The notes beneath the pieces were generated by a model. It was not told the origin of the DNA, searched no databases, and saw only the letters and a list, made by a program, of their open reading frames with translations. The translations under genes and the position numbers were made by a program. Positions 7,670-17,192 of a stretch of 64,000 nucleotides of DNA are shown piece by piece. Within the stretch, counting starts at the first letter, position 1, and each line of letters opens with the position of its first letter. The stretch is from Hoylesella loescheii DSM 19665 = JCM 12249 = ATCC 15930 (lineage in GTDB: Bacteria > Bacteroidota > Bacteroidia > Bacteroidales > Bacteroidaceae): positions 62,001 to 126,000 of the forward strand of contig NZ_KB899213.1 in assembly GCF_000378085.1 (NCBI RefSeq), read 5' to 3'.

Positions 7670-9730
7670 TTATTTCTTGTAATTTTCGAGTCCTTGGTTC
7701 AGGAAGTCCATGTAATGGGCGATGTCTTCATCGTAGCTATACGACTTGCCAAGTGGTTTTCCCTCGTTATCGATAGCCACATAGAAAGGCTGGGCGTTAG
7801 CACCGAACTTGCTACGTTGCAGATAACTCCACTTGTCGCCTATGGTACGAAGCGTGCGTTTCTGACCATTCTCGGTTATTTCGATGGGCTCGGGCAACGG
7901 CTTTTTGTCGTCTACGTAGAGCGAAATAAGCACATATTCCTTCGTAAGCTTATCTGCAACCTGTGGATCGGTCCACACGGCAGCCTCCATCTTACGGCAG
8001 TTTACGCAACCAAAGCCCGTAAAGTCGATGAGCACCGGTTTGCCTTGGGCGGCAGCAGCAGCCATTCCTTCTTCGTAATTGTCGTATTGTGCACGCACCT
8101 CGTTATGATATAGGTTAAAGTCTTGCGTGCTCATGGGTGGCGCAAAGGCGCTAACGGCCTTGCAAGGAGCACCCCAAAGACCTGGAACCATATAGATGGC
8201 GAAGGCGAACGACACCAAACCGAGCATCACGCAGGGTACTGGCATGGCCTCGGAACTTCCTTGGTCGCTGGCAAATTTCAAACGACCGATGAGGTAAAGG
8301 CCAAGCAAGAAGAAGAGCGCAATCCATATCGAGAGGAACACTTCGCGGTCGAGCAGGTGCCATCCGTAAGCCAAGTCGGCCACAGAGAAGAACTTCAGGG
8401 CGAAGGCCAGTTCGATAAAGCCCAGCACCACCTTAATAATGTTCATCCAGCTACCCGACTTCGGGGCCTTGTTAAGCCACGTTGGGAACAGGGCGAACAG
8501 CGTAAACGGCAGGGCCAAGGCCACTGCAAAGCCCAACATACCTATGCCCGGACCCATGATACTGCCTGAGGTGGATACCTGAACAAGCAAGAAACCGATG
8601 ATGGGACCTGTACACGAGAACGACACCAACGCAAGGGTGAAGGCCATTAGGAATATGCTGAGTACGCCACTTGTTGACGATGCCTTGCTATCTACTGCGT
8701 TTCCCCACTTGTCGGGCAGACGTATTTCGAACCATCCAAAGAACGAAAAGGCGAAGATAATAAGCAGTAAGCAGAAGAGAATGTTGAAAACGGCATTCGT
8801 TGACAACGAGTTGAGGGCCGATGCACCAAAGGCTGCGGTGACAGCTAGCCCCAAAGCCACATAGATAACGATGATGCTCACGCCATAAGTGAGGGCATCG
8901 CGAATGCCCTTAGTCTTATTTTGTGAGCGTTTGAGAAAAAAACTCACTGTCATGGGGATAATGGGCCATACACAGGGAGTGAAAAGTGCGAGCAGACCGC
9001 CAATGAAACCCATGGCAAAGATATAGAGCATGGAGTTGTCGGGCTTACCTTGGTCGCCGTTATAGGCTTGCAATTCGGCCACAACGGGTGTCCAAAGGCC
9101 ACCTTGACCCACGTCGTTTCCCCCATCGGCAACAGCTGCCACGGCAGCGGCTTTTGCCGTATCGCTCGTAGCGGGCGTGTTAGCGGCAGCGAGGGCAGCT
9201 AGCGAATCGGCCTTCTCCTTTGCCAGTTGTGCAGGCGTTTTGGTCTCTTTCGCATCGGGAGCGTTAGCTGGGCCGTTGCCTTTAAAGTCAAACTCCACCT
9301 GCGTAGGTGGCAAGCAGTTCTGGTCGTTGCATGCGCCGTATTCCAGATAACCCTTTATATGGTAGGTCTTACCCGTTATCTTATACCGCTGAACAAAGGT
9401 AACGGCACTTTCGAAATAGCGCAACTTCATCTCAAACAGCTTGTCGTAGTTGCTAATTTCTTTGCCCTTGGCTTGCAGTTTACCAGCGGCTTGTGCACCT
9501 TCGGTCTTTTCGGTGGTGACAGTAGCCGAGATAGGACCGCCGCTGGGCAGACCAGTTGAATAGACATGCCACCCATTGTCTATCTTAGCCGAGAAGATAA
9601 CGTCCACCTCAGAGGGTGAAACCTGTTTCTGCTGAACGCTTACATGTACGGGGTTTTGCATCTGTGCCGATGCCCCCAGCGCAAAGACGGCGAGTAAGGC
9701 CGTCAGTAAGGCAAATCTTACTTTCTTCAT
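7670..9730 (-). CDS. dsbD: Thiol:disulfide interchange protein DsbD
   Basis: A 686-residue three-part inner-membrane protein that carries electrons from cytoplasmic thioredoxin to periplasmic thiol proteins. After a signal peptide (MKKVRFALLTALLAVFALGASA) comes an immunoglobulin-like alpha domain with the ACNDQNC cysteine pair. A multi-helix membrane core follows, with FTPCVWPIIPMT and SFSCTGPIIGFLL supplying the membrane cysteines. The C-terminal thioredoxin domain has GFGCVNCRKME (CxxC near residue 575). An alternative upstream start at 9769 would put residues ahead of the signal peptide, so I use 9730. Neighbours are a cysteine desulfidase and, far downstream, a cluster of exported CxxC proteins that are plausible clients. 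Confidence 0.95.
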   Translation of the reverse strand: MKKVRFALLTALLAVFALGASAQMQNPVHVSVQQKQVSPSEVDVIFSAKIDNGWHVYSTGLPSGGPISATVTTEKTEGAQAAGKLQAKGKEISNYDKLFEMKLRYFESAVTFVQRYKITGKTYHIKGYLEYGACNDQNCLPPTQVEFDFKGNGPANAPDAKETKTPAQLAKEKADSLAALAAANTPATSDTAKAAAVAAVADGGNDVGQGGLWTPVVAELQAYNGDQGKPDNSMLYIFAMGFIGGLLALFTPCVWPIIPMTVSFFLKRSQNKTKGIRDALTYGVSIIVIYVALGLAVTAAFGASALNSLSTNAVFNILFCLLLIIFAFSFFGWFEIRLPDKWGNAVDSKASSTSGVLSIFLMAFTLALVSFSCTGPIIGFLLVQVSTSGSIMGPGIGMLGFAVALALPFTLFALFPTWLNKAPKSGSWMNIIKVVLGFIELAFALKFFSVADLAYGWHLLDREVFLSIWIALFFLLGLYLIGRLKFASDQGSSEAMPVPCVMLGLVSFAFAIYMVPGLWGAPCKAVSAFAPPMSTQDFNLYHNEVRAQYDNYEEGMAAAAAQGKPVLIDFTGFGCVNCRKMEAAVWTDPQVADKLTKEYVLISLYVDDKKPLPEPIEITENGQKRTLRTIGDKWSYLQRSKFGANAQPFYVAIDNEGKPLGKSYSYDEDIAHYMDFLNQGLENYKK

Positions 9731-9863
9731 ATTTGGTGAGGTTTTGTGTTTGTTATTGTAAGTTGACAAGTTAACGGGACTAGCTTTTTTTGGGTATCCT
9801 ATGTCCGTTAAGTATGCTATGGTTTGTTGGCTTACTACAAATGCTTGGCGTAATGGTTGCTGG

Positions 9864-11153
9864 CTAACACGACTTATGCGTCATGATGTCGAGCACATAG
9901 CGGTCGGTTTCGTCCATTCCTCGGCTTCCTATGGCCGCAAGGTTTCGTATGGAGCGATCCACATCATCGTCGATGATGCCCTCTACCGAGGTTACGTACT
10001 TGTGCTGAATGGCCAACATGGCGCTTAAAACGGCCGTGCTTACACCCGATGAGAGCTTCAATGCGCACGAAGGTTTTGCTCCATCGCATATCATTCCCGT
10101 GAGGTTGGCAATCATGTTCTTTACCGAATAGCATATCTGCTCAAAGGTTCCGCCCATCAGGTAGGTTATTCCGCAGCTGCTTCCAGTGCTAGCCACCACG
10201 CAGCCACATAGCGCCGAGAGCGTGCCAAGATGCTGTTTGATGTAGATGGCTGTGAGATTGCTGATGATGAGCGCACGAATGAGCTCCTCTTCAGTATTAT
10301 GATTCTCGCGGGCGAACGTGGTAACGGGCACCGTTGTACAAATACCTTGGTTGCCACTACCGCTATTGCTCATCACAGGAACCATTGCGCCGGCCATACG
10401 AGCATCGCAAGCGCTACCCGTTGCAGAGAGAATGTGGGCAAACATGCTGTCGCCTAGCACGCCACGACCCAACGGACTGCACATGGTTTTGCCCAATTGG
10501 TGTCCGTAGTTGTCTTCCAATCCGCAGCGCGAGGCATTCTCGTTGAGCTTCTTCGCTTCGAGAATGAATTGCAATTCTTCGAGGGGCGACTCCGTTGCGA
10601 ATTCATATACCTTGCGCATAGACAGTTCCACGTCGGTCTTAGCTATTGTTTCAGCACTGCACGCAGCCTTGTCGAGCATCACTTTGTCGTTCTTGCGCAG
10701 ATAAACAAAGTTGGTATGCGAGCCCTTAATACGTGCTTCGGCCACCTCGTTGCCGCTGGTGCAGGTGATGTTGATGAAGAGCTTGTCTTCGTCTTCTTCT
10801 TCCAGCTTGATGTCGATGCAGTTTTTGGCAATCATTTCTTTACCTTGCTGCACACTCTGGGGCGTGCAACCTTTGAGCACTTCCAGCTGTTTTTCGCTGT
10901 CGCCAATAAGTACGCCCAAGGCAATGGCAATAGGTAAGCCAATCATTCCTGTGCCAGGGATGCCCACGCCCATAGCGTTTTTAAGCACGTTAGCACTCAA
11001 CCGCACGTCAATTCGTTCGGGTTTCTGCCCCAATAGCTCTTTGGCCTTCGCCGCACACAATGCAACAGCGATGGGTTCGGTGCATCCAATGGCAGGCACC
11101 ACCTGTCGATGCATAAGCTCAAGAATGGCTTTTCTGTCGTTATTTGATAGCAT
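9864..11153 (-). CDS. L-cysteine desulfidase / UPF0597 family protein
   Basis: A 429-residue member of the UPF0597 (YhaM/CyuA) family, related to the alpha chain of Fe-S serine dehydratases. Known members use a [4Fe-4S] cluster to split L-cysteine into pyruvate, ammonia and sulfide. The signature GCTEP (Cys24) is near the N-terminus; SNSGSGNQGI and the Cys-rich LCGCVVASTGSSCGITYLMGG region lie in the C-terminal half and fit the cluster ligands. Some relatives may act on other amino acids, so the substrate is by homology only. It is a cytoplasmic protein. Its promoter box lies about 170 bp upstream, leaving a long leader with a 28-codon open frame. Confidence 0.85.
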   Translation of the reverse strand: MLSNNDRKAILELMHRQVVPAIGCTEPIAVALCAAKAKELLGQKPERIDVRLSANVLKNAMGVGIPGTGMIGLPIAIALGVLIGDSEKQLEVLKGCTPQSVQQGKEMIAKNCIDIKLEEEDEDKLFINITCTSGNEVAEARIKGSHTNFVYLRKNDKVMLDKAACSAETIAKTDVELSMRKVYEFATESPLEELQFILEAKKLNENASRCGLEDNYGHQLGKTMCSPLGRGVLGDSMFAHILSATGSACDARMAGAMVPVMSNSGSGNQGICTTVPVTTFARENHNTEEELIRALIISNLTAIYIKQHLGTLSALCGCVVASTGSSCGITYLMGGTFEQICYSVKNMIANLTGMICDGAKPSCALKLSSGVSTAVLSAMLAIQHKYVTSVEGIIDDDVDRSIRNLAAIGSRGMDETDRYVLDIMTHKSC

Positions 11154-11175
11154 GGTAAGTTGTCGGTTGTTTCTA

Positions 11176-11262
11176 TTACGTTGTTGTAGAATTATTAGTT
11201 GCTTGCGTTAGGTCGTAGGCAACAGTGCCGCGACCCGTGATTTGTTGTGCCATGCCCTTCAT
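11176..11262 (-). CDS. Possible 28-codon leader ORF upstream of the cysteine desulfidase gene
   Basis: An ATG-to-TAA frame encoding MKGMAQQITGRGTVAYDLTQ plus eight more residues rich in Thr, Asn and Ser. It lies entirely between the predicted promoter (11322-11329) and the desulfidase start (11153) and ends 22 bp before that start. It contains no Cys codon, so a cysteine-sensing leader peptide is not supported. It may be chance. Confidence 0.2.
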   Translation of the reverse strand: MKGMAQQITGRGTVAYDLTQATNNSTTT

Positions 11263-11321
11263 TTTTGTAAGCAAAATCTATGTAGAAACATAGGCCTTGC
11301 ACAAAGAGACACTAACGGATG

Positions 11322-11329
11322 CAAAGTTA
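11322..11329 (-). promoter_or_regulatory. -7 box of the cysteine desulfidase gene
   Basis: Minus-strand TAACTTTG followed by C, the commonest form of the Bacteroidota -7 box in this window. It implies a leader of roughly 160 nt before the ATG at 11153. Confidence 0.5.
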
Positions 11330-11546
11330 GTAGAATTTACGTAAAACAATCAAGCAAGTGCATATTTTTTTTATGTAAATGCAAAAGAGGGGGTGAAATG
11401 GGTCGTTTTTTAACGTTTGCTATGATAAAACGACACGAAAACGATGCCTTTCGGGATAGAAATAAGGGTGAAGAACAAGCAATATGTTATGTAAAAGGAA
11501 ACAGGCGGAGATGGTGGAAATGGTATTTGAGAATCAAGACGTTTGA

Positions 11547-11690
11547 TGCCGAATAACTTACCTGCCTTTGGTGGGGCGACAACAAAAGGCTGTTGGTCAC
11601 AATACAATTCGCGAGTTAGGGATAAAACACAATTGTTATGCCAGCTGCCACCTAGCGCTAATTGGCGAGATAGCCATTTCTTTAACTGTC
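11547..11690. repeat. Dispersed ACCGC/GCGGT-type repeat, degenerate copy
   Basis: It shares with copies near 12.1, 34.9, 47.4-47.9, 52.4-52.6 and 54.5 kb the phrases CGCGAGTTAGGGATAA, GTTATGCCAGCTGCCAC and GGCGAGATAGCCAT. No protein-coding sense is visible. It is one of several repeats filling the 1.4-kb gap between the desulfidase and TonB receptor genes. Confidence 0.6.
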
Positions 11691-11820
11691 TTATCTTGTT
11701 CAGGGGGGCATGGTTGCTTATCCTGAACGCACCAATTAACCCTTTCGTCGTTCGCATTTTCATAGTTTCGGACATGCGCCTGCTAAGTCCTTAAAGCGCA
11801 TTATTAGATTAACCGCCGTG

Positions 11821-11925
11821 TTAGAGATGTTTTGGACGGCTGTTCCAGTTGAATTGGAATGCAGTTCCAGTTAAGCTGGAACCCTCTTCCAACTAATCTG
11901 GAACAGGAGTCCAACTTAGCTGTAA
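11821..11925. repeat. Five-palindrome 22-bp-period element, copy B
   Basis: Units start at 11821, 11843, 11865, 11887 and 11909. The three central ones (TTCCAGTTGAATTGGAA, TTCCAGTTAAGCTGGAA, TTCCAACTAATCTGGAA) fit TTCCA-N7-TGGAA exactly. The first unit, TTAGAGATGTTTTGGAC, mirrors the last, GTCCAACTTAGCTGTAA. In this copy the outer symmetry runs on into the flanks (CCGCCGTG before, CAAGGCGGG after). It lies between divergently oriented genes. Confidence 0.9.
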
Positions 11926-12049
11926 CAAGGCGGGAGCTTAAAAAGCTCACTACAAAGGCTTATCGGGTGGGGAACGAAAGATGGCAATTGAGGGTAGGAA
12001 GGGTGAGTGGGTAGTGGTGATAGGCTGTGGAACGAACCGCCTAGAGGGT

Positions 12050-12200
12050 GCTAGGCTCGTATCAAACGTTATGGGAATTTGGGGTGATAGAAACTCGTTA
12101 TGCCAACTGCCACATAGTGGCGGTTGGTGAGATAGCCATCCGTTTTTATCTATTCTTACCCCAAAAGCATCGTATCTTATCCCGAATTTACGTAATGCCA
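12050..12200. repeat. Dispersed repeat with GTTATGCCAACTGCCAC core
   Basis: It contains AAACTCGTTATGCCAACTG, a short inverted repeat (CCACATAGTGG) and GGTGAGATAGCCATCCG, then TATCTTATCCCGAATTTACG. These match the arms of the large inverted element at 47.4-47.9 kb. No gene is visible. Confidence 0.6.
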
Positions 12201-12461
12201 TATCACTAGTACGGCACAATTAACGGGAAAAGGGTGGGTGGGCGTTGTCTAAGCGTTCAGCGAAAGGGACAAAAGGACATCACGCCCACCAACGAACACG
12301 CCTGCCAATCGCCAGTTCATCGCCACTAAAAACCGTCGTAATCGCTATCAAAATGGAACTTGCGCACGCTCATCCGTAAGCCATATTTTCCTTCTATGCT
12401 CCTTGTTAACTCGTCAACTTATCAACCTGTTAACTGCAAGAAAAGCCTTTTTATCGTCTAA

Positions 12462-12510
12462 AATACCTACAAGTAGGTATTGGCCAAATCGTTATAAAAC
12501 CCTAATTTTG
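12462..12510 (+). promoter_or_regulatory. Promoter with overlapping perfect palindrome, upstream of the TonB receptor
   Basis: The -7 box TAATTTTG (12503-12510) is preceded by TTGG (12480-12483) at exactly 19 bp, fitting TTTG-N19-TAnnTTTG. A perfect 20-bp inverted repeat, AATACCTACAAGTAGGTATT (12462-12481), overlaps the first two bases of the -33 box. This placement suits a repressor operator. The regulator is unknown. The receptor ATG is 55 bp downstream of the -7 box. Confidence 0.7.
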
Positions 12511-12565
12511 CACTGCATATTATGCGTTTTGCACTTAACAGCATTTAGAAAAAGGACAAAAAGAT

Positions 12566-15352
12566 ATGAAGTTTCCCACACGAATTCTATGGGGAGGAAT
12601 ACGTGTTCTGGTCTTGTTCATGGCTTTGGCGGGCCCTTGTGGCCTGTTCGTGTACGCCGAAACCACCGACGAGAACATCTCATTGACCATTACCGACCGC
12701 GACGGACACGCCTTGCCCTATGCTACAGTTATCGTAGAGAGTGCCGCGCTGACATATACTGCCGACGCGCAAGGCCGACTTCGCCTCAAAGCAGCACTGT
12801 TTTCGGGCAAGGGAACGCGGCTAACGGTGTCGTATCTGGGAAAAGCCACACGCCAGTTAACCATTACGCACGATGCCGTGGCGAAAGACAAGAAGATAAA
12901 TATCGCACTAGACGACAACAACCTTTACCTGAAAGACGTGCAGGTGAACGCCACACGCGCACCACGACATAGCAATTCGTCGATGCTGATACAACGAAAC
13001 ACCATCGACAACATACAAGCTTACAGTCTGGCCGATATTGTTCAGGCCCTGCCAGGCAAAGCAATCCTCAACACCGACATGCACAACGCCAGCTTCCTAA
13101 CCCTGCGTTCGGCTCTGCAAGGCGACCTGCAAAACCCACTTGATGCCTATTCGCGCAACAAACTTAACGACTATGTGCGCAATGCCGCCTTTGGTATTGC
13201 CTACGTGGTAGACGGTACGCCCCTCTCGAACAACACCAATATGCAGCTCGACAGCTACGGAAAGTGGGGCGGCATCAAAATGTTCGATCGCCGTTTTAAT
13301 ACCGATAACAACGAGAATGTGGGCAGCGGAAACGACTTGCGCCTTATTCCCGCCTCGTCGATAGAGAGCGTTGAGGTTATATCGGGCGTTGCTCCTGCCA
13401 AGTATGGCGACCTAAGTAACGGTGCCGTAATCATCAATCGCCGCGCGGGACTTACGCCTTTCTACGGTAGCGTTAAGGTGCAATACGACATTTTCAATGC
13501 TTCGCTGGGCAAAGGTTTCGCCCTTGGCGAGCGTTGGGGCATGCTCAACCTCAACGTAGACTATCTGCACAGCACCCGCGACAGGCGCGACAAGCTGAAG
13601 ACAAACGCCAACATCGCCCTCAACGCCACGTGGACACACACCATTAGTAGGGCATTGGCATGGGAAAACACCCTCTCGGCCGACTTCTCTAAAAACGTTG
13701 ACGGACTGAAAAGCGACCCCGACGCAACGCTTAATCGCACCCGAACCGACCAGCAAAACCTGCGTTTGGCCCTGCGTGGTGCGCTTTCGCCCCAGCATAA
13801 CGCACTTATCGACGGCATCGACTATAACTTTTCGCTCTCCCTGTCGCACCAATACGACATGCATGAAGAGTTTATCGCCAACAACAGACTGAACCTTATC
13901 ACCGACGCTTACACCAACGGACTGCACGAAACCGATGTTGCGCCACCTTATTACACGGCCCTTTTGGAGATAGACGGCAAGCCCTTGGCCCTCTCAGCCA
14001 ACGTGGAAGCACGACGGACACTAAAATGGAGTAGCGCAACACACACGCTTAGTCTGGGCGTTTTTGCACGACACGAGGCCAATCATGGGCGCGGAAAGAT
14101 TTTCAACGCAGAGACTCCGTTCTACGATGGCGGACAAGGCGGACGCGGCGACCGCTCTTATCAATACCGAAACCGCATCAAATTGAACCAATACGGCATG
14201 TATCTGCAAGACAAGTTGGTGTTGCCCACGGCTCACGGAACGTTAAGCACAACGGCAGGCCTACGTCTTGAATACCAAAACCAACGTTTCGCAGCCTCTC
14301 CACGCATTAATATGATGTGGGCGTTAGACAATGGTTTGAGCTTCAACGCAGCCTACGGCATCAGCTATAAAATACCTGCCACGGCCTTTTTATATCCCGA
14401 AAACGTGTACTTCGATCGTCTTGTGTACAGCAATTACAGCAACAACGCCAACGAGCGGCTCTTTATGTACAAAACCAAAGTGGTTAATCCCACCAACCCC
14501 AACCTGCTTTCGCCCTACACCCACAACTTCGAGGTAGGCACATCATACGCCAATGCCAACTTCAACACTTCGCTAACGGGCTATCTCAAGATAGACTTGC
14601 GCGGCATTAGTTCAGAAGCTGTGCTCGATACGATGTGGGTTCAGCATTACGAAACGGTATCGCAGCCGCCCAATCAACGGCCCATTTATGCGCCAAAGGG
14701 CGACCCCCAACTCATCATCGACTATTATTTTACGCCCCGCAACCTGCTTTATAGTCGCAATGCGGGTGTAGAATGGATTGGTAACATACGCGATATCAAG
14801 CCCTTGGGCTTAGGCGTTAACTTCTCGGTGGTTTACAATTACAGCCTTTACCATCAGCAGGGTGAACGCGTGGGCACGTCTATCGACCTCGACAAAGAGG
14901 CCGTTTCGGGCATCTACGCTCCTACGAAGAACAGTTCGCACGAACTTATCTCCACCCTAAGCCTCACCAAACAGATACCCACCCTTGGCTTGATATTCAA
15001 CCTGCGCTTGCAAAACTTCTGGTTCAGGCACTTCAATCGTCATGGGTTCGACATTTATCCCATCGGCTATATCGACCAAAACTTCCGTCGTGTGTACCTA
15101 GATGAGCAGCAACGAAAGGACATTCGCTGGACGTATCTGCGACTAAAAGACAACGAACCCGTAAATATTTCGCAGCCAATCATCGTTCCCAACTGTCATC
15201 TTCGCGTGTCTAAGGAGATTGGCAAGCAGCTACGCCTGTCGTGCTATATAAATAATGTGTTTAATTATCGCCCTTGGGTAGAACGCCAAGGCGAACGAAT
15301 ATACTTTAATCAGCCGCCAACGGTGAGCATGGATGTTAGCTACAAGTTCTAA
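12566..15352 (+). CDS. TonB-dependent outer-membrane receptor
   Basis: A 928-residue outer-membrane receptor driven by TonB. After a signal peptide ending near residue 31 there is a carboxypeptidase-regulatory-like domain (about residues 36-115: SLTITDRDGHALPYATVIVE, then a TADAQGRLRLK turn). The plug domain (about 130-290) contains IVDGTPLSNN-like AYVVDGTPLSNNTN and SIESVEVISGVAPAKYGDLSNG. A 22-strand-type barrel ends in SMDVSYKF with a terminal Phe. There is no SusD partner, which argues against a glycan locus. It is first of a four-gene run (lipoprotein, barrel, peptidase) behind a promoter with an operator-like palindrome. The substrate is unknown; a metal, haem or siderophore is an inference from the layout. 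Confidence 0.9.
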   Translation: MKFPTRILWGGIRVLVLFMALAGPCGLFVYAETTDENISLTITDRDGHALPYATVIVESAALTYTADAQGRLRLKAALFSGKGTRLTVSYLGKATRQLTITHDAVAKDKKINIALDDNNLYLKDVQVNATRAPRHSNSSMLIQRNTIDNIQAYSLADIVQALPGKAILNTDMHNASFLTLRSALQGDLQNPLDAYSRNKLNDYVRNAAFGIAYVVDGTPLSNNTNMQLDSYGKWGGIKMFDRRFNTDNNENVGSGNDLRLIPASSIESVEVISGVAPAKYGDLSNGAVIINRRAGLTPFYGSVKVQYDIFNASLGKGFALGERWGMLNLNVDYLHSTRDRRDKLKTNANIALNATWTHTISRALAWENTLSADFSKNVDGLKSDPDATLNRTRTDQQNLRLALRGALSPQHNALIDGIDYNFSLSLSHQYDMHEEFIANNRLNLITDAYTNGLHETDVAPPYYTALLEIDGKPLALSANVEARRTLKWSSATHTLSLGVFARHEANHGRGKIFNAETPFYDGGQGGRGDRSYQYRNRIKLNQYGMYLQDKLVLPTAHGTLSTTAGLRLEYQNQRFAASPRINMMWALDNGLSFNAAYGISYKIPATAFLYPENVYFDRLVYSNYSNNANERLFMYKTKVVNPTNPNLLSPYTHNFEVGTSYANANFNTSLTGYLKIDLRGISSEAVLDTMWVQHYETVSQPPNQRPIYAPKGDPQLIIDYYFTPRNLLYSRNAGVEWIGNIRDIKPLGLGVNFSVVYNYSLYHQQGERVGTSIDLDKEAVSGIYAPTKNSSHELISTLSLTKQIPTLGLIFNLRLQNFWFRHFNRHGFDIYPIGYIDQNFRRVYLDEQQRKDIRWTYLRLKDNEPVNISQPIIVPNCHLRVSKEIGKQLRLSCYINNVFNYRPWVERQGERIYFNQPPTVSMDVSYKF

Positions 15353-15409
15353 GTGGCCTTGCATTCGGCTCTCCATAAGCGACATAAACCACAACAAATA
15401 CACAACAAA

Positions 15410-16759
15410 ATGAAACAGACAAGACGTTGGGGCAACCGCATCGCCCTATTACTGACAATGGCCATGGCCGTTTTCTTCACAGCTTGTAGCGAAGACGAGA
15501 CACCCGAGGTGTCAAGCGCTTCGGTGAAGGTGAACGTGAAAATCGACAAGGCTTTTGAAAAAGCCAAAGCCCAGAAGGTTGCAATTACCTTGCGCAACAC
15601 TAACACAGGCAAAGAAACTGCTTACGAAACCACCATCAATGGTACGGTGCAGTTGCCCAATCTGCCTGTAGACATGTACGACATAACGGCTAGCTACACC
15701 CTGCCTGCCAGTGAGTACAGCGAAATAACAGGCGAAAAGAGCACCGAAGATGTGCTTTTCTCGGCCGCTGCAACGGGTGTACAACTGCAACCCAACAAGG
15801 AAACGACCATCGATTTGGAGCTAACCACATCCACAACCGATAATTTCGTTCTCAAAACCATCTATTATGCGGGGTCGGATAGCAAGAAAGCAGCAGGCGA
15901 AGACGATCGTTTTATCGAGATTTACAACAACTCTTCGCGCACACTTTACGCAGATAGCCTCTGTCTTGCACTCACAACGATGAACCGTTACGGCTTTTTG
16001 GCAGATGGAAAGCCGCATCCTTGGAAGGATAAGAATATATATATAACCTCTAATGGCACGTTCGATTGGAGCAAATCAGAAGGTATGGCCGACACCGAAG
16101 GCGCTAACAGCAAGTACGTTTACGGCGATGTAGTTATCATGGTGCCTGGTTCGGGCAAGGATTATCCGGTTAAACCGGGTGAAAGTTTCATCATCGCACC
16201 CTTCGCCCAGAATTATAAAGAGCCCTTTACTACATCATCGGGCAAGCAAGTTACACCCGAATGGCCCGACTCAACACTCGACCTAAGCAAGGCAGAGTTT
16301 GATGTTGTGTACCCCGGCTACGAGGTATTGGATAACAAGAGCGCCGCAAACATGGTGATTATAAAGAAAGGTAGCAACAAATACATGCGTCCTTCGCGCA
16401 ACGGTAAAGAGGGATACGTCATCTTCCGCCATCCTTCTCCCAGCAAGTTACCCGAATATCGCCGTCCATATATCGACGCGAAGAAGGGTAATCACTTCAC
16501 TTACATGCAAATTCCAAATGCTTCTATCATCGATGCCGTTGAGGTTATCAACCCCAATGCCGATGGTTATGTGTCGCCAAAGGCTTTCCAAAAGTCGCTC
16601 GATGCTAGCTATGCCTTCTCCAAACCCGATTACAGCTTCCGCTGTATCACACGTAAGGTGAGCCGAGTGAATGATGGTCGCCGTATATTACAAGACCTCA
16701 ACAACTCTGCACTCGACTTTGTTCAGATGATTCCAAACCCTAAGGCGTTTGCAAAATAA
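15410..16759 (+). CDS. DUF4876 lipoprotein
   Basis: A 449-residue lipoprotein: signal peptide MKQTRRWGNRIALLLTMAMA with lipobox FFTAC (Cys26). Residues about 45-150 form a beta-sandwich-like region (VKVNVKIDKAFEKAKAQKVA, then TTINGTVQLPNLPVDMYDI). The rest matches DUF4876 and contains a lamin-tail-like segment (RFIEIYNNSSRTLYADSLCL). The open frame begins at 15353, but the ATG at 15410 gives a proper lipoprotein signal. It lies 57 bp after the TonB receptor and is probably its cell-surface or periplasmic partner. Biochemical function is unknown to me. Confidence 0.8.
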   Translation: MKQTRRWGNRIALLLTMAMAVFFTACSEDETPEVSSASVKVNVKIDKAFEKAKAQKVAITLRNTNTGKETAYETTINGTVQLPNLPVDMYDITASYTLPASEYSEITGEKSTEDVLFSAAATGVQLQPNKETTIDLELTTSTTDNFVLKTIYYAGSDSKKAAGEDDRFIEIYNNSSRTLYADSLCLALTTMNRYGFLADGKPHPWKDKNIYITSNGTFDWSKSEGMADTEGANSKYVYGDVVIMVPGSGKDYPVKPGESFIIAPFAQNYKEPFTTSSGKQVTPEWPDSTLDLSKAEFDVVYPGYEVLDNKSAANMVIIKKGSNKYMRPSRNGKEGYVIFRHPSPSKLPEYRRPYIDAKKGNHFTYMQIPNASIIDAVEVINPNADGYVSPKAFQKSLDASYAFSKPDYSFRCITRKVSRVNDGRRILQDLNNSALDFVQMIPNPKAFAK

Positions 16760-16797
16760 AGGAGTTAAGGAGTTCTTTTTAGGAGTTAAGGAGTTAT

Positions 16798-17034
16798 GGA
16801 GTTAAGGAGTTAAGCCAATAGCTTATGTAATCAATGGCAACTAACTTGTTTGCTAACCAACTCTAAAAGTAGTAAAGTAGTAAGGGAGTTAAGGAGTTAA
16901 GCCAATAGCTTATGTAATCAATGGCAACTAACTTGTTTGCTAACCAACTCTAAAAGTAGTAAAGTAGTAAGGGAGTTAAGGAGTTAAGCTAATAGCTTAT
17001 GTAATCAATGGCAACAAACATGTTTGCTAACCAG
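16798..17034. repeat. 87-bp tandem repeat, about 2.7 copies
   Basis: Copies begin at 16798, 16885 and 16972, exactly 87 bp apart. Each starts GGAGTTAAGGAGTTAAGC and continues through AATAGCTTATGTAATCAATGGC to AACTCTAAAAGTAGTAAAG. The first two copies are nearly identical; the third diverges after about 50 bp. It fills the 432-bp gap between the DUF4876 and DUF6850 genes. Confidence 0.9.
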
Positions 17035-17074
17035 CCCACTAGCCTTTCAATTGGTTTGTAACAACAAGGCATTT

Positions 17075-17190
17075 GGCTTAACTCCTTAACTCCATAACTC
17101 CTTAACTCCTCAAAAAATAACTCCTTAACTCCTCAAAAAAAGTCCTTAACTCCTAAAAATAACTCCTTAACTCCTAAAAAAAACTCCTCC
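17075..17190. repeat. AACTCCTTAACTCC simple repeat, inverted relative to the 87-bp repeat
   Basis: Repeated AACTCCTTAACTCC blocks separated by A-runs. They are the reverse complement of the GGAGTTAAGGAGTT blocks at 16760-16985, so a transcript of this gap could form several alternative long stems. It ends right at the DUF6850 start codon. Confidence 0.8.
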
Positions 17191-17192
17191 CC

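Noticed and set aside
13412..13927. 171-codon minus-strand ORF in the TonB receptor gene
   Set aside because: It lies wholly antisense to the receptor; no start signal or motif.
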